DNA of 33,169 nt from an uncultured Ferrovum sp. (lineage in GTDB: Bacteria > Pseudomonadota > Gammaproteobacteria > Burkholderiales > Ferrovaceae): NCBI GenBank assembly GCA_903867885.1, contig CAIPTD010000076.1, forward strand, positions 1 to 33,169, given 5' to 3'. The stretch's first letter is position 1. Every line of letters starts with the position of its first letter. This document shows, piece by piece, positions 25,905 to 33,169 of this stretch. Made by a program: the position numbers and the translations under genes. The notes below the pieces were generated by a model, which searched no databases, had not been told where the DNA came from, and saw only the letters and a list, made by a program, of their open reading frames with translations.

Positions 25905-28487
25905 TTAGGCAACGCTGTCAGCCACCTCTTGATACTCGGCGATTTGGTCGAAATTCATATAGCGATAAATCTGGCTTCCATCGGCATTAATCACGCCCAT
26001 ATCAGCATGGTACTCAGCTACCGTTGGGATGCGACCTAGTCGCGCTGCAATCGCTGCTAACTCGGCAGAAGCAAGATACACATTAGAACCTTTGCCCAAA
26101 CGATTGGGGAAGTTTCTTGTGGATGTGGACACCACTGTGGCGCCCTCTTTAACCTGTGCTTGATTGCCCATGCATAATGAACAGCCTGGCATTTCCATTC
26201 TTGCGCCCGCTGTTCCAAAAGTGCCGTAATGGCCTTCTTTGGATAGCTCATCCTTATCCATCTTAGTAGGAGGGGCAACCCACAAACGCGTGGGGATATC
26301 GCGCTTGCCTTCAAGTAGCTTCGAAGCAGCACGGAAATGACCAATATTGGTCATACAAGATCCAATGAACACTTCGTCAATCGCTGTTCCCTGTACCTCG
26401 GAGAGTACTTTGGCGTCATCGGGATCGTTGGGGCAACACAAGATGGGTTCGGTAATTTCATTGAGATCGATTTCAATGATCTCCGCATACTCAGCGTCTT
26501 GGTCTGCTTCTAGTAGTTGCGGGTTAGCCAACCAGGCTTCCATACCGTGAATTCGACGCTCAAGGCTGCGACGATCTTCATAGCCATTCGCAATCATCCA
26601 TTTGAGTAAGGTGATATTGGATTGGAGATACTCAATGATAGGTTCTTTATTGAGGCGAACTGAACACCCTGCCGCAGAGCGTTCTGCTGAAGCATCGGAC
26701 AATTCAAAAGCTTGCTCTACTTTTAGATCGGGTAGGCCTTCAATTTCTAAAATACGACCTGAGAATGCATTGATCTTGCCTTGCTTGGCAACAGTCAACA
26801 GCCCCTTTTTAATCGCGTAAAGAGGGATGGCGTGCACGAGATCACGCAGGGTGATCCCTGTTTGCATTTTGCCTTTAAAACGCACCAGAATTGATTCGGG
26901 CATGTCCAGGGGCATCACACCCGTAGCTGCTGCAAAAGCTACTAGACCCGAGCCAGCAGGGAAGCTGATGCCAATGGGGAAGCGGGTATGACTATCGCCC
27001 CCTGTGCCGACGGTATCGGGGAGTAACATGCGATTGAGCCAAGAGTGAATGACCCCGTCACCGGGGCGTAAAGCAATGCCACCTCGGTTGGAGATGAATG
27101 CGGGCAGATCGCGGTGGGTTTTGACATCAACGGGTTTGGGGTAAGCGGCGGTGTGACAGAAGGACTGCATCACCAGATCGGCTGAAAAGCCCAGACAAGC
27201 CAAGTCTTTCAATTCATCACGCGTCATGGGCCCTGTCGTATCTTGTGAGCCCACAGAGGTCATGCGGGGCTCACAGTAAGTGCCGGGGCGTATACCTTTG
27301 CCTTCTGGCATTCCACATGCACGGCCCACCATTTTCTGAGCCAATGTAAAGCCTTTGCCGCTATCCACGGGTGCGGTTGGCAGGCGGAATAAAGTGCTGG
27401 CAGGTTGACCTAAGAAGTCCAATGCTTTGGCGGTCAGACTTCGGCCAATGATCAGATTGATACGGCCTCCCGCGCGAACTTCATCAAACAGCACATCAGA
27501 ACGAACCTTGAATTGCGCAACTACCTTACCTGCTTTCTCAATCTTGCCTTCATAGGGATACACATCCACCACATCCCCCATGTTGAGTGCAGAGACATCT
27601 ACTTCAATGGGCAGGGCGCCGGAATCTTCTTGGGTATTGAAGAAAATAGGAGCAATCTTGCCGCCCAAACACACTCCACCAAAACGTTTGTTAGGAACAA
27701 AGGGAATGTCTTCGCCGGTATACCAAACCACAGAATTCGTTGCAGATTTGCGAGATGAACCTGTTCCAACCACATCCCCCACATAGGCAACCAAGTGGCC
27801 CTTGGCTTTGAGATCGGCGATCAATTTGAGAGGGCCGATTTTTCCGGCTTCGTCAGGAACGATCCCTTCACGAGCGTTTTTGAGCATGGCCAAAGCATGC
27901 AATGGAATATCCGGGCGGCTCCAAGCATCAGGGGCAGGAGAGAGATCATCTGTATTGGTCTCACCACCAACCTTAAACACGGTGATAGTGATTTTTTGCG
28001 CTACTTCAGGGCGACTGGTAAACCATTCTGCAGCGGCCCATGAAGCGATCACGCCCCGTGCATGGGCGTTTCCGGCCTTGGCAAGCTCAGCCACATCATG
28101 AAAGAAATCGAACATCAGCAGTGTTTTTTTCAAGCCTTCCGCAGCAATTGATGCGGTGACTTCAACATTGAGTAGATCAATGAGGGGCTTCACGTTATAG
28201 CCGCCCACCATGGTGCCCAGTAATTCAGTGGCTTTTTCGCGTGAAATTAGAGTCACAGCAAAATCGCCATGCGCGACGGCTGAAAGGAAAGAGGCTTTGA
28301 CCTTTGCGGCATCATCCACACCGGGAGGAACACGATGTGTCAAAAGATCAAGTAAATAAGCATCTTCGCCCGTGGGAGGAGATTTGATCAATTCGATCAA
28401 TTCAGCAGTTTGTTCAGCGGTAAGAGGCAGCGGGGGGATGCCAAAGCTTGCGCGTTCGGCGACGTGTTGACGATAGGCTTGTAGCAT
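25905..28487 (-). CDS. acnB: Aconitate hydratase B
   Basis: 860 residues (E. coli 865). It isomerises citrate to isocitrate with a [4Fe-4S] cluster; AcnB in E. coli also binds RNA when the cluster is lost. The N-terminal HEAT-like domain precedes the swivel domain and then the catalytic domains, the AcnB order. The cluster cysteines are visible in [13 protein letters not shown] and [33 protein letters not shown] is also typical. The ATG at 28487 follows GAGGA at a good distance; an upstream in-frame TTG is less likely. It is transcribed toward panD and divergently from the GntR gene. Confidence 0.97.
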   Translation of the reverse strand: MLQAYRQHVAERASFGIPPLPLTAEQTAELIELIKSPPTGEDAYLLDLLTHRVPPGVDDAAKVKASFLSAVAHGDFAVTLISREKATELLGTMVGGYNVKPLIDLLNVEVTASIAAEGLKKTLLMFDFFHDVAELAKAGNAHARGVIASWAAAEWFTSRPEVAQKITITVFKVGGETNTDDLSPAPDAWSRPDIPLHALAMLKNAREGIVPDEAGKIGPLKLIADLKAKGHLVAYVGDVVGTGSSRKSATNSVVWYTGEDIPFVPNKRFGGVCLGGKIAPIFFNTQEDSGALPIEVDVSALNMGDVVDVYPYEGKIEKAGKVVAQFKVRSDVLFDEVRAGGRINLIIGRSLTAKALDFLGQPASTLFRLPTAPVDSGKGFTLAQKMVGRACGMPEGKGIRPGTYCEPRMTSVGSQDTTGPMTRDELKDLACLGFSADLVMQSFCHTAAYPKPVDVKTHRDLPAFISNRGGIALRPGDGVIHSWLNRMLLPDTVGTGGDSHTRFPIGISFPAGSGLVAFAAATGVMPLDMPESILVRFKGKMQTGITLRDLVHAIPLYAIKKGLLTVAKQGKINAFSGRILEIEGLPDLKVEQAFELSDASAERSAAGCSVRLNKEPIIEYLQSNITLLKWMIANGYEDRRSLERRIHGMEAWLANPQLLEADQDAEYAEIIEIDLNEITEPILCCPNDPDDAKVLSEVQGTAIDEVFIGSCMTNIGHFRAASKLLEGKRDIPTRLWVAPPTKMDKDELSKEGHYGTFGTAGARMEMPGCSLCMGNQAQVKEGATVVSTSTRNFPNRLGKGSNVYLASAELAAIAARLGRIPTVAEYHADMGVINADGSQIYRYMNFDQIAEYQEVADSVA

Positions 28488-28588
28488 GGGAGTGGTCCTC
28501 AAGATCAAATGGCTGAAAGGTCGACGAACTCAATAGTAACGGATCATAGTGATAAATCTAGTTGTTGCAGAGCAGCGTAAAGTCGCGC

Positions 28589-28612
28589 CTAGGGATTTTG
28601 CTTTGTTATCAC
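28589..28612 (-). other. Possible seven-codon leader ORF in the acnB 5' region
   Basis: A perfect AGGAGG (28621-28626) stands 8 bases before GTG, which opens a frame reading V-I-T-K-Q-N-P then TAG. An in-frame TTG at 28618 could also serve. The start region can fold as TTTGTT/AACAAA. It lies downstream of the predicted acnB promoter and about 100 bases before the acnB ATG, so it could be a regulatory leader peptide or a chance match. Confidence 0.3.
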
Positions 28613-28640
28613 AAACAAATCCTCCTGACTCGGAACAAAG

Positions 28641-28669
28641 ATCATATGTTTCACGGTCTTGAGTGTCAA
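28641..28669 (-). promoter_or_regulatory. Strong sigma-70 promoter of acnB
   Basis: On the minus strand TTGACA (28669-28664) and TATGAT (28646-28641) are 17 bp apart, a near-consensus match. The predicted transcript starts near 28634, giving a leader of about 145 bases before the acnB ATG. Confidence 0.7.
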
Positions 28670-28675
28670 TCAAAC

Positions 28676-28697
28676 TTATAACTTATATAAGATATAA
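28676..28697. promoter_or_regulatory. 22-bp near-perfect palindrome, candidate GntR operator
   Basis: TTATAACTTAT (28676-28686) and ATAAGATATAA (28687-28697) form a dyad with one mismatched position per arm and a perfect core CTTATATAAG (28682-28691). It lies 6 bp upstream of the acnB -35 and about 60 bp before the GntR ATG, where it could control both divergent units. AT-rich dyads of this kind are usual for GntR/HutC regulators, but binding is inferred. Confidence 0.5.
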
Positions 28698-28757
28698 CAC
28701 GATAGATTTTCGTTTGAAACGCGTGTTACACTGCATTGCAAGATCAACGAAACGATC

Positions 28758-29489
28758 ATGACAATACTTACATCTCCTAGCTTTCGGCCGCTTTACGATC
28801 AAATCAAGATTCTGCTTACACAGAGTTTGATTGCGGGAGAGTGGCGCCCGGGAGAGTCCATCCCCAGTGAGATTGAACTGGCTCAGCGCTATAAGGTGAG
28901 TCAAGGAACGGTTCGCAAAGCTATTGACGCTTTGGCCGCTGACAATATCGTGGTGCGCCGTCAGGGTAAGGGCACGTTTGTGGCCTCGCATGCACAAGAG
29001 CGATCCACAACGCGCTTTCTTCGCATTGCCCCTGATCAAGATACGCATGAATATCCAGTGAGTGAATTGGTAGGGTTTGAGCGTGAGCGCGCGTCGGGTC
29101 CTTCTCAACGCCTGCTAGACCTCAGAGGCGGGGCCTCGGTCTATGTGATCCATCGCCTGCTCAAGTTTCATCACACCCCCGCTGTGCTGGATGAGATCCA
29201 TTTACCTAGCGCTCTTTTTAAGGGATTAGATGAAGCGCTCCTGAGAAAGCACAAAGGATCGATGTACGGATTTCTGGAATCGCATTTCGGCATCACCATG
29301 ATACGTGCAGAAGAACGGATCAAAGCGGTCTTGGCGGATCATCACTCTGCCCAACTTCTTAAGGTACCTGAGGGAACCCCTTTGCTGTGTGTGGATCGAA
29401 TTGCCTTCACCTATGGAGATCGCCCTGTGGAATGGCGGCGAGGCTTGTGCGTCACAAATTCATATTCTTATGTTAATGAAGTAAGCTAA
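28758..29489 (+). CDS. GntR-family (HutC type) transcriptional regulator
   Basis: 243 residues. The N-terminal winged helix at about 8-75 reads PLYDQIKILLTQSLIAGEWR then PGESIPSEIELAQRYKVSQG and TVRKAIDALAADNIVVRRQG, a textbook GntR start. A UTRA-type ligand domain follows at about 95-240 (the YVIHRLLKFHHTPAVLDEIH stretch). It would bind a small molecule and control nearby genes. Placed just before sdhC and divergent from acnB, it is probably a TCA-cycle regulator, as is common in Betaproteobacteria. The effector is unknown; it may repress itself through the palindrome upstream. Confidence 0.9.
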   Translation: MTILTSPSFRPLYDQIKILLTQSLIAGEWRPGESIPSEIELAQRYKVSQGTVRKAIDALAADNIVVRRQGKGTFVASHAQERSTTRFLRIAPDQDTHEYPVSELVGFERERASGPSQRLLDLRGGASVYVIHRLLKFHHTPAVLDEIHLPSALFKGLDEALLRKHKGSMYGFLESHFGITMIRAEERIKAVLADHHSAQLLKVPEGTPLLCVDRIAFTYGDRPVEWRRGLCVTNSYSYVNEVS

Positions 29490-29528
29490 TTCAAATAATT
29501 TAATATCCAATAGTTTAAGAGAGCTCTT

Positions 29529-29924
29529 ATGGCCTATCCCTCAGTTGCAACAAAGAAGCGCCCTAAACACCTTGAGTTGTGGAAAATTAGGCTTCCGATC
29601 CCGGGAGTGGTGTCAATACTTCACAGGATCACGGGATTTGGGATGTTTTTGGTCCTTATTCCTGTTCTTCTTGCCATTTTGGATCGCTCATTAGCTTCGC
29701 AAGAAAGTTTTGAGGACCTGCGTTTTCAATTGTCAGGGCCATTGCCCAAGCTGATTGTTTTGGCATTTAGCTGGGCTTTTCTGCATCACTTCTTTGCTGG
29801 CATTCGATACTTACTCCTGGATTTGCACTACGGTATTGATCTTCCTAGTACGCGTTTCTGGAGCAAAGCTGTCTTGGTGGCAGGTGGAATGGCAACTCTT
29901 CTTGTGGCGGTGGCGATATGGTGA
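29529..29924 (+). CDS. sdhC: Succinate dehydrogenase cytochrome b556 subunit
   Basis: 131 residues with three membrane helices. It anchors succinate dehydrogenase and helps bind haem b and ubiquinone. The N-terminal RPKHLELWKIRLPIPGVVSI followed by LHRITG is the family signature, and the haem-ligand region is AFLHHFFAGIRYLLLDLHYG. A GAGAG sequence precedes the ATG. It overlaps sdhD by 7 bp. Confidence 0.94.
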   Translation: MAYPSVATKKRPKHLELWKIRLPIPGVVSILHRITGFGMFLVLIPVLLAILDRSLASQESFEDLRFQLSGPLPKLIVLAFSWAFLHHFFAGIRYLLLDLHYGIDLPSTRFWSKAVLVAGGMATLLVAVAIW

Positions 29925-30265
29925 AAAGAATTGTAGTGGGGGCTCATTACGGCCTTCGTGATTGGTTAATGCAGCGGGTCACTGCGGTGATCATGGTGCT
30001 AGCAACCTTGGTGTTTGCGGCCTTTTTTGTAACGCACTTGTCGATGGAATTTGAAGATTGGCAAGGCTTTCTCTCGTTCCAGGCCATACGAGTCTTAACG
30101 CTTTTATTCTTCTTAAGTTTGTTCCTGCATGCCTGGGTGGGCATCAGGGATATCTTGATGGATTACGTTCAGCCCGTCGGCATTCGGCTTACGCTTCAGA
30201 TCGCAACCATCATTGCGCTGGTTTCGTATGCCTTATGGACGGTCTCTATTCTCTGGAGAGTATAA
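29918..30265 (+). CDS. sdhD: Succinate dehydrogenase membrane anchor subunit
   Basis: 115 residues, three membrane helices. The N-terminal AHYGLRDWLMQRVTAVIM and the second-helix FLHAWVGIRDILMDYVQP (haem-ligand His and quinone-site Asp/Tyr) are typical. Start at the ATG at 29918 overlapping sdhC; a GTG at 29921 is also possible. It follows sdhC as usual. Confidence 0.93.
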   Translation: MVKRIVVGAHYGLRDWLMQRVTAVIMVLATLVFAAFFVTHLSMEFEDWQGFLSFQAIRVLTLLFFLSLFLHAWVGIRDILMDYVQPVGIRLTLQIATIIALVSYALWTVSILWRV

Positions 30266-30268
30266 AAA

Positions 30269-32032
30269 ATGGCACTAGTTCACAGGCAGTTTGATGCAGT
30301 TATCGTGGGTGGTGGTGGCTCTGGTTTGCGATGCTCTTTGCAGCTTGCTGAAGCAGGTTTGAAAGTAGCAGTGTTTTCTAAGGTGTTTCCTACCCGTTCC
30401 CACACCGTAGCAGCGCAAGGTGGTATCGGTGCATCCTTGGGTAACATGTCAGAAGATCATTGGCTCTGGCATATGTACGACACCATTAAGGGTTCGGATT
30501 ATCTTGGCGATCAAGATGCCATTGAGTTCATGTGCCGTGAGGCATCGCAGTGTGTGTATGAGCTTGAGCATTTTGGTATGCCGTTTGACCGTAATCCTGA
30601 TGGCACAATTTATCAGCGTCCTTTCGGCGGTCACTCACAAAACTTTGGTGAGAAGCCCGTGCATCGCAGCTGCGCTGCGGCTGATCGAACAGGGCATGCG
30701 ATGTTGCATACCCTGTATCAACGCAATGTGCGCGCCAACTGTCAGTTCTTTGTGGAATGGATGGCCTTAGATCTGATTCGCGACAAAGAAGGCAATGTGC
30801 TGGGAATTGTTGCGTTAGAAATGGAAACCGGTGAACCCATGATTTTCCAAGCCAAAGCAACTGTGTTGGCTACGGGTGGAGCAGGTCGTATTTTCCAATC
30901 GAGTACGAATGCATTCATTAATACCGGTGATGGATTGGGCATGGCTGCGCGCGCAGGTATTCCTTTGGAAGACATGGAGTTTTGGCAATTCCATCCTACC
31001 GGTGTGGCTGGTGCTGGTGTGCTGATTACAGAGGGTGTGCGTGGTGAAGGCGGTTACCTTGTCAATTCAGAAGGTGAGCGTTTTATGGAGCGCTATGCGC
31101 CCACCATGAAAGATCTTGCAAGCCGCGATGTGGTTTCACGATCTATGGACCAGGAAATTAAAGAAGGTCGCGGTGTAGGCCCTGAAAAAGATCATGTGCT
31201 GTTGAAGTTGGATCACTTAGGCGCTGAGACCATCATGAAACGCTTGCCAGGTATTCATGAAATTGCGATGAAGTTTGCGAATGTGGATCCCATTAAAGAT
31301 CCCATCCCTGTCGTTCCTACTTGCCATTACATGATGGGAGGTATTCCTACCAATGTGCATGGTCAGGTGGTGGTTCCTAAGGGTGATCAGCATAACGCCA
31401 TTGTGAATGGTCTGTATGCCGTAGGAGAGTGCGCTTGCGTATCGGTTCATGGTGCAAACCGCTTGGGTACCAATTCCTTGCTCGACCTTGTGGTATTTGG
31501 TCGCGCTGCTGGTAACCATGTGACCAAGTTTATTCAAGCAGATCGTTCCCAGCCCGATTTGCCTGCAGATGCTGCTGATTTGTCGCTTTCTCGTTTGGCT
31601 CGAATTGACAGTACTAAAGGTGGGGAGAATGTTGCTGATGTGGGCTTAGATATGCGTAAGACGGTTCAAACGCATAGCGGAGTATTTCGCACCGGTAAGT
31701 TGCTCTCTGAGGGCGTAGATAGGATCAAAGACATTGCAAACCGTGCCCGTAACACCGCAATCAAAGATCATAGTAAAACTTTTAATACGGCGCGTATTGA
31801 GGCCTTGGAGCTTGAAAACTTGGCCTTGATTGCTGAAGCGACTTTGGTTTCGGGTAACGCCCGAAAAGAGAGCCGGGGAGCCCATGCACGCGAAGACTTT
31901 CAAGATCGCGATGATAAAAACTGGTTAAAGCATAGTTTGTGGCATATGGAAGGAAGCCAAATGACATACAAGCCAGTGAACCTTAAACCTATCACTGTTG
32001 AAGCCTTTGAACCTAAGGTTCGCGTGTACTAA
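30269..32032 (+). CDS. sdhA: Succinate dehydrogenase flavoprotein subunit
   Basis: 587 residues. It oxidises succinate to fumarate with covalently bound FAD. His45 in [10 protein letters not shown] matches the flavinylated His of E. coli SdhA. The nucleotide loop [20 protein letters not shown], the substrate region [20 protein letters not shown] followed by [12 protein letters not shown], and the [20 protein letters not shown] end are present. It is 3 bp after sdhD. SdhE, encoded downstream, is the factor that helps attach FAD to this subunit. Confidence 0.98.
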   Translation: MALVHRQFDAVIVGGGGSGLRCSLQLAEAGLKVAVFSKVFPTRSHTVAAQGGIGASLGNMSEDHWLWHMYDTIKGSDYLGDQDAIEFMCREASQCVYELEHFGMPFDRNPDGTIYQRPFGGHSQNFGEKPVHRSCAAADRTGHAMLHTLYQRNVRANCQFFVEWMALDLIRDKEGNVLGIVALEMETGEPMIFQAKATVLATGGAGRIFQSSTNAFINTGDGLGMAARAGIPLEDMEFWQFHPTGVAGAGVLITEGVRGEGGYLVNSEGERFMERYAPTMKDLASRDVVSRSMDQEIKEGRGVGPEKDHVLLKLDHLGAETIMKRLPGIHEIAMKFANVDPIKDPIPVVPTCHYMMGGIPTNVHGQVVVPKGDQHNAIVNGLYAVGECACVSVHGANRLGTNSLLDLVVFGRAAGNHVTKFIQADRSQPDLPADAADLSLSRLARIDSTKGGENVADVGLDMRKTVQTHSGVFRTGKLLSEGVDRIKDIANRARNTAIKDHSKTFNTARIEALELENLALIAEATLVSGNARKESRGAHAREDFQDRDDKNWLKHSLWHMEGSQMTYKPVNLKPITVEAFEPKVRVY

Positions 32033-32061
32033 TACCGCGCCTAATCCAATCGGAGTGCATC

Positions 32062-32757
32062 ATGAAATTTAATATTTATCGTTATAACCCAGAGACCGAT
32101 GCCAAGCCCTACATGCAATCTTATGATGTCGAGCTGAAGTCTACCGACCGCATGTTGCTGGATGCCATCCTTAGGATTAAAGAAATGGATGACACCTTGA
32201 GTCTTCGCAAGTCCTGTCGTGAAGGGGTGTGTGGATCGGATGGGATGAATATCAATGGCAAGAATGGTCTTGCTTGCATTACGCCCATTTCAAGTTTGAA
32301 AGAGCCTGTTGAGTTACGTCCTCTCCCCGGCTTGCCTGTGATCCGCGATTTAATCGTCGATATGAGCCAGTTCTTTAAGCAATACCATTCGGTCACGCCC
32401 TACTTGGTAAACGACTCCGTTGCACCTGAAAAAGAGCGCTTGCAATCTCCTGAAGACCGCGAAGAATTGAATGGCTTGTATGAGTGCATCTTGTGCGCTT
32501 GCTGTAGCACCTCTTGCCCCTCCTTTTGGTGGAACCCCGATAAATTTGTGGGCCCTGCTGGTCTTTTGCAAGCCTATCGCTTTTTGGCCGATACGCGTGA
32601 TCAAGCCACCAATGAACGCCTGGATAATCTCGAAGATCCCTATCGTTTGTTCCGCTGCCACACGATTATGAATTGCGTGGATGTATGCCCGAAAGGGCTC
32701 AATCCTTCCCTAGCAATCGGCAAGATCAAAGAGATGTTGGTTAAGCGTGCTGTTTAA
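32062..32757 (+). CDS. sdhB: Succinate dehydrogenase iron-sulfur subunit
   Basis: 231 residues. It passes electrons from FAD to ubiquinone through three clusters. The [2Fe-2S] site is SCREGVCGSDGMNINGKNGL followed by a further Cys; the [4Fe-4S] and [3Fe-4S] ligands are in CILCACCSTSCPSFWW and CHTIMNCVDVCPKGLNP. GGAG precedes the ATG. Confidence 0.97.
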   Translation: MKFNIYRYNPETDAKPYMQSYDVELKSTDRMLLDAILRIKEMDDTLSLRKSCREGVCGSDGMNINGKNGLACITPISSLKEPVELRPLPGLPVIRDLIVDMSQFFKQYHSVTPYLVNDSVAPEKERLQSPEDREELNGLYECILCACCSTSCPSFWWNPDKFVGPAGLLQAYRFLADTRDQATNERLDNLEDPYRLFRCHTIMNCVDVCPKGLNPSLAIGKIKEMLVKRAV

Positions 32758-32808
32758 CCGTCATGCTTTTGTCGCTTATATCATGGATGCTATGGAAGAA
32801 GTCTCTGT

Positions 32809-33060
32809 GTGAATAAAAGTGAACTAGAGAAAGCGCGAGAGCGCTCCCGTTGGCGCAGTCGACGTGGATTGTTGGAATTAGATTTGCTCTTGGAGAAGTT
32901 CCTTGCCAAAAGGCTGGAACAGTTGGACGAGGAAGCGCTGCTCAGTTACGACGAGTTGCTGCTGCTTCCCGATAACGAGCTGCTAGATATTGCCATGGGA
33001 CGCAAACCAGCCCCTGATGATAGAACTGGCGCCATTATTTCGATGATTCTTGCCCTGTAA
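32809..33060 (+). CDS. sdhE: FAD assembly factor SdhE
   Basis: 83 residues, Sdh5/SdhE family. It helps FAD attach covalently to SdhA. The conserved RGxxE motif is RRGLLELD, followed by the helical LLLEKFLAKRLEQLDEEALL and the DNELLDIAMGRK segment. The start is GTG at 32809, about 10 bases after GGAAG. It sits between sdhB and gltA as in many Betaproteobacteria. Confidence 0.92.
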   Translation: MNKSELEKARERSRWRSRRGLLELDLLLEKFLAKRLEQLDEEALLSYDELLLLPDNELLDIAMGRKPAPDDRTGAIISMILAL

Positions 33061-33112
33061 TTTGGTAAGCGTCTCATGACTTTGACAAATTGATTGAATC
33101 GGGAGAATGAAC

Positions 33113-33169
33113 ATGCAAAGCAAAGGAAGCGCAACGCTCACGTGGGGAGAAGGAAAGAGCATTGATTTG
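33113..33169 (+). CDS. gltA: Citrate synthase, 5' end only
   Basis: The window ends after 19 codons, reading MQSKGSATLTWGEGKSIDL, which matches the short beta-strand N-terminus of type II citrate synthases (xxATLxxxxGxSxxL). GGGAGA lies 6 bases before the ATG; an in-frame ATG at 33107 is a second option. Position after sdhE supports the call. The catalytic part is outside the window. Confidence 0.7.
   Translation, partial: MQSKGSATLTWGEGKSIDL

Overview
The window looks like a chromosomal stretch of a Gram-negative betaproteobacterium with fairly balanced base composition. Three things point there. The gene order gyrA-serC-pheA-hisC-tyrA-aroA-cmk-rpsA-ihfB-lapA-lapB is typical of Beta- and some Gammaproteobacteria. 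The NAD malate dehydrogenase is of the long betaproteobacterial type. A GntR-sdhCDAB-sdhE-gltA block also fits. The genus cannot be named from the sequence alone. Most of the window is housekeeping DNA; only the first ~3 kb looks accessory.

Left part, mostly minus strand (1-5.7 kb). A Fic-family AMP-transferase with a C-terminal winged helix (40-1086) is preceded by an unusual array of about nine degenerate 10-bp repeats (1099-1216). A gene graveyard follows (about 1263-1680) with the C-terminal end of a type I restriction specificity subunit (HsdS) and a shred of an IS3-family transposase. Next come a stand-alone cyclic-nucleotide-binding-domain protein, a small conserved membrane-anchored protein whose start lies inside a 12-bp inverted repeat, and the core genes gph, ubiG and an MTA/SAH-deaminase-type amidohydrolase.

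Middle part, plus strand (5.9-24.1 kb). Seventeen genes run in one direction with tiny gaps or overlaps: gyrA, serC, pheA, hisC, tyrA, aroA, cmk, rpsA, ihfB, lapA, lapB, pyrF, ugd, rfaE1, hldD, cysM and a PolB-type 3'-5' exonuclease. They join serine and aromatic amino acid synthesis to pyrimidine and ribosome functions, and then to control and synthesis of the LPS inner core. The EPSP synthase carries class II signature motifs.

Right part (24.2-33.2 kb) is a TCA-cycle region: mdh and panD (plus), a perfect bidirectional terminator, acnB (minus), then a divergent GntR regulator followed by sdhC, sdhD, sdhA, sdhB, sdhE and the first 19 codons of gltA. The acnB/GntR intergenic region holds a near-consensus acnB promoter, a 22-bp near-perfect palindrome that is a good operator candidate, and a possible seven-codon leader ORF behind the strongest Shine-Dalgarno sequence noticed in the window.

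No clearly new multi-gene system was found. The items most worth checking are the decamer array in front of fic, the acnB/GntR control region, and the inverted repeat around the start of the 133-residue protein.
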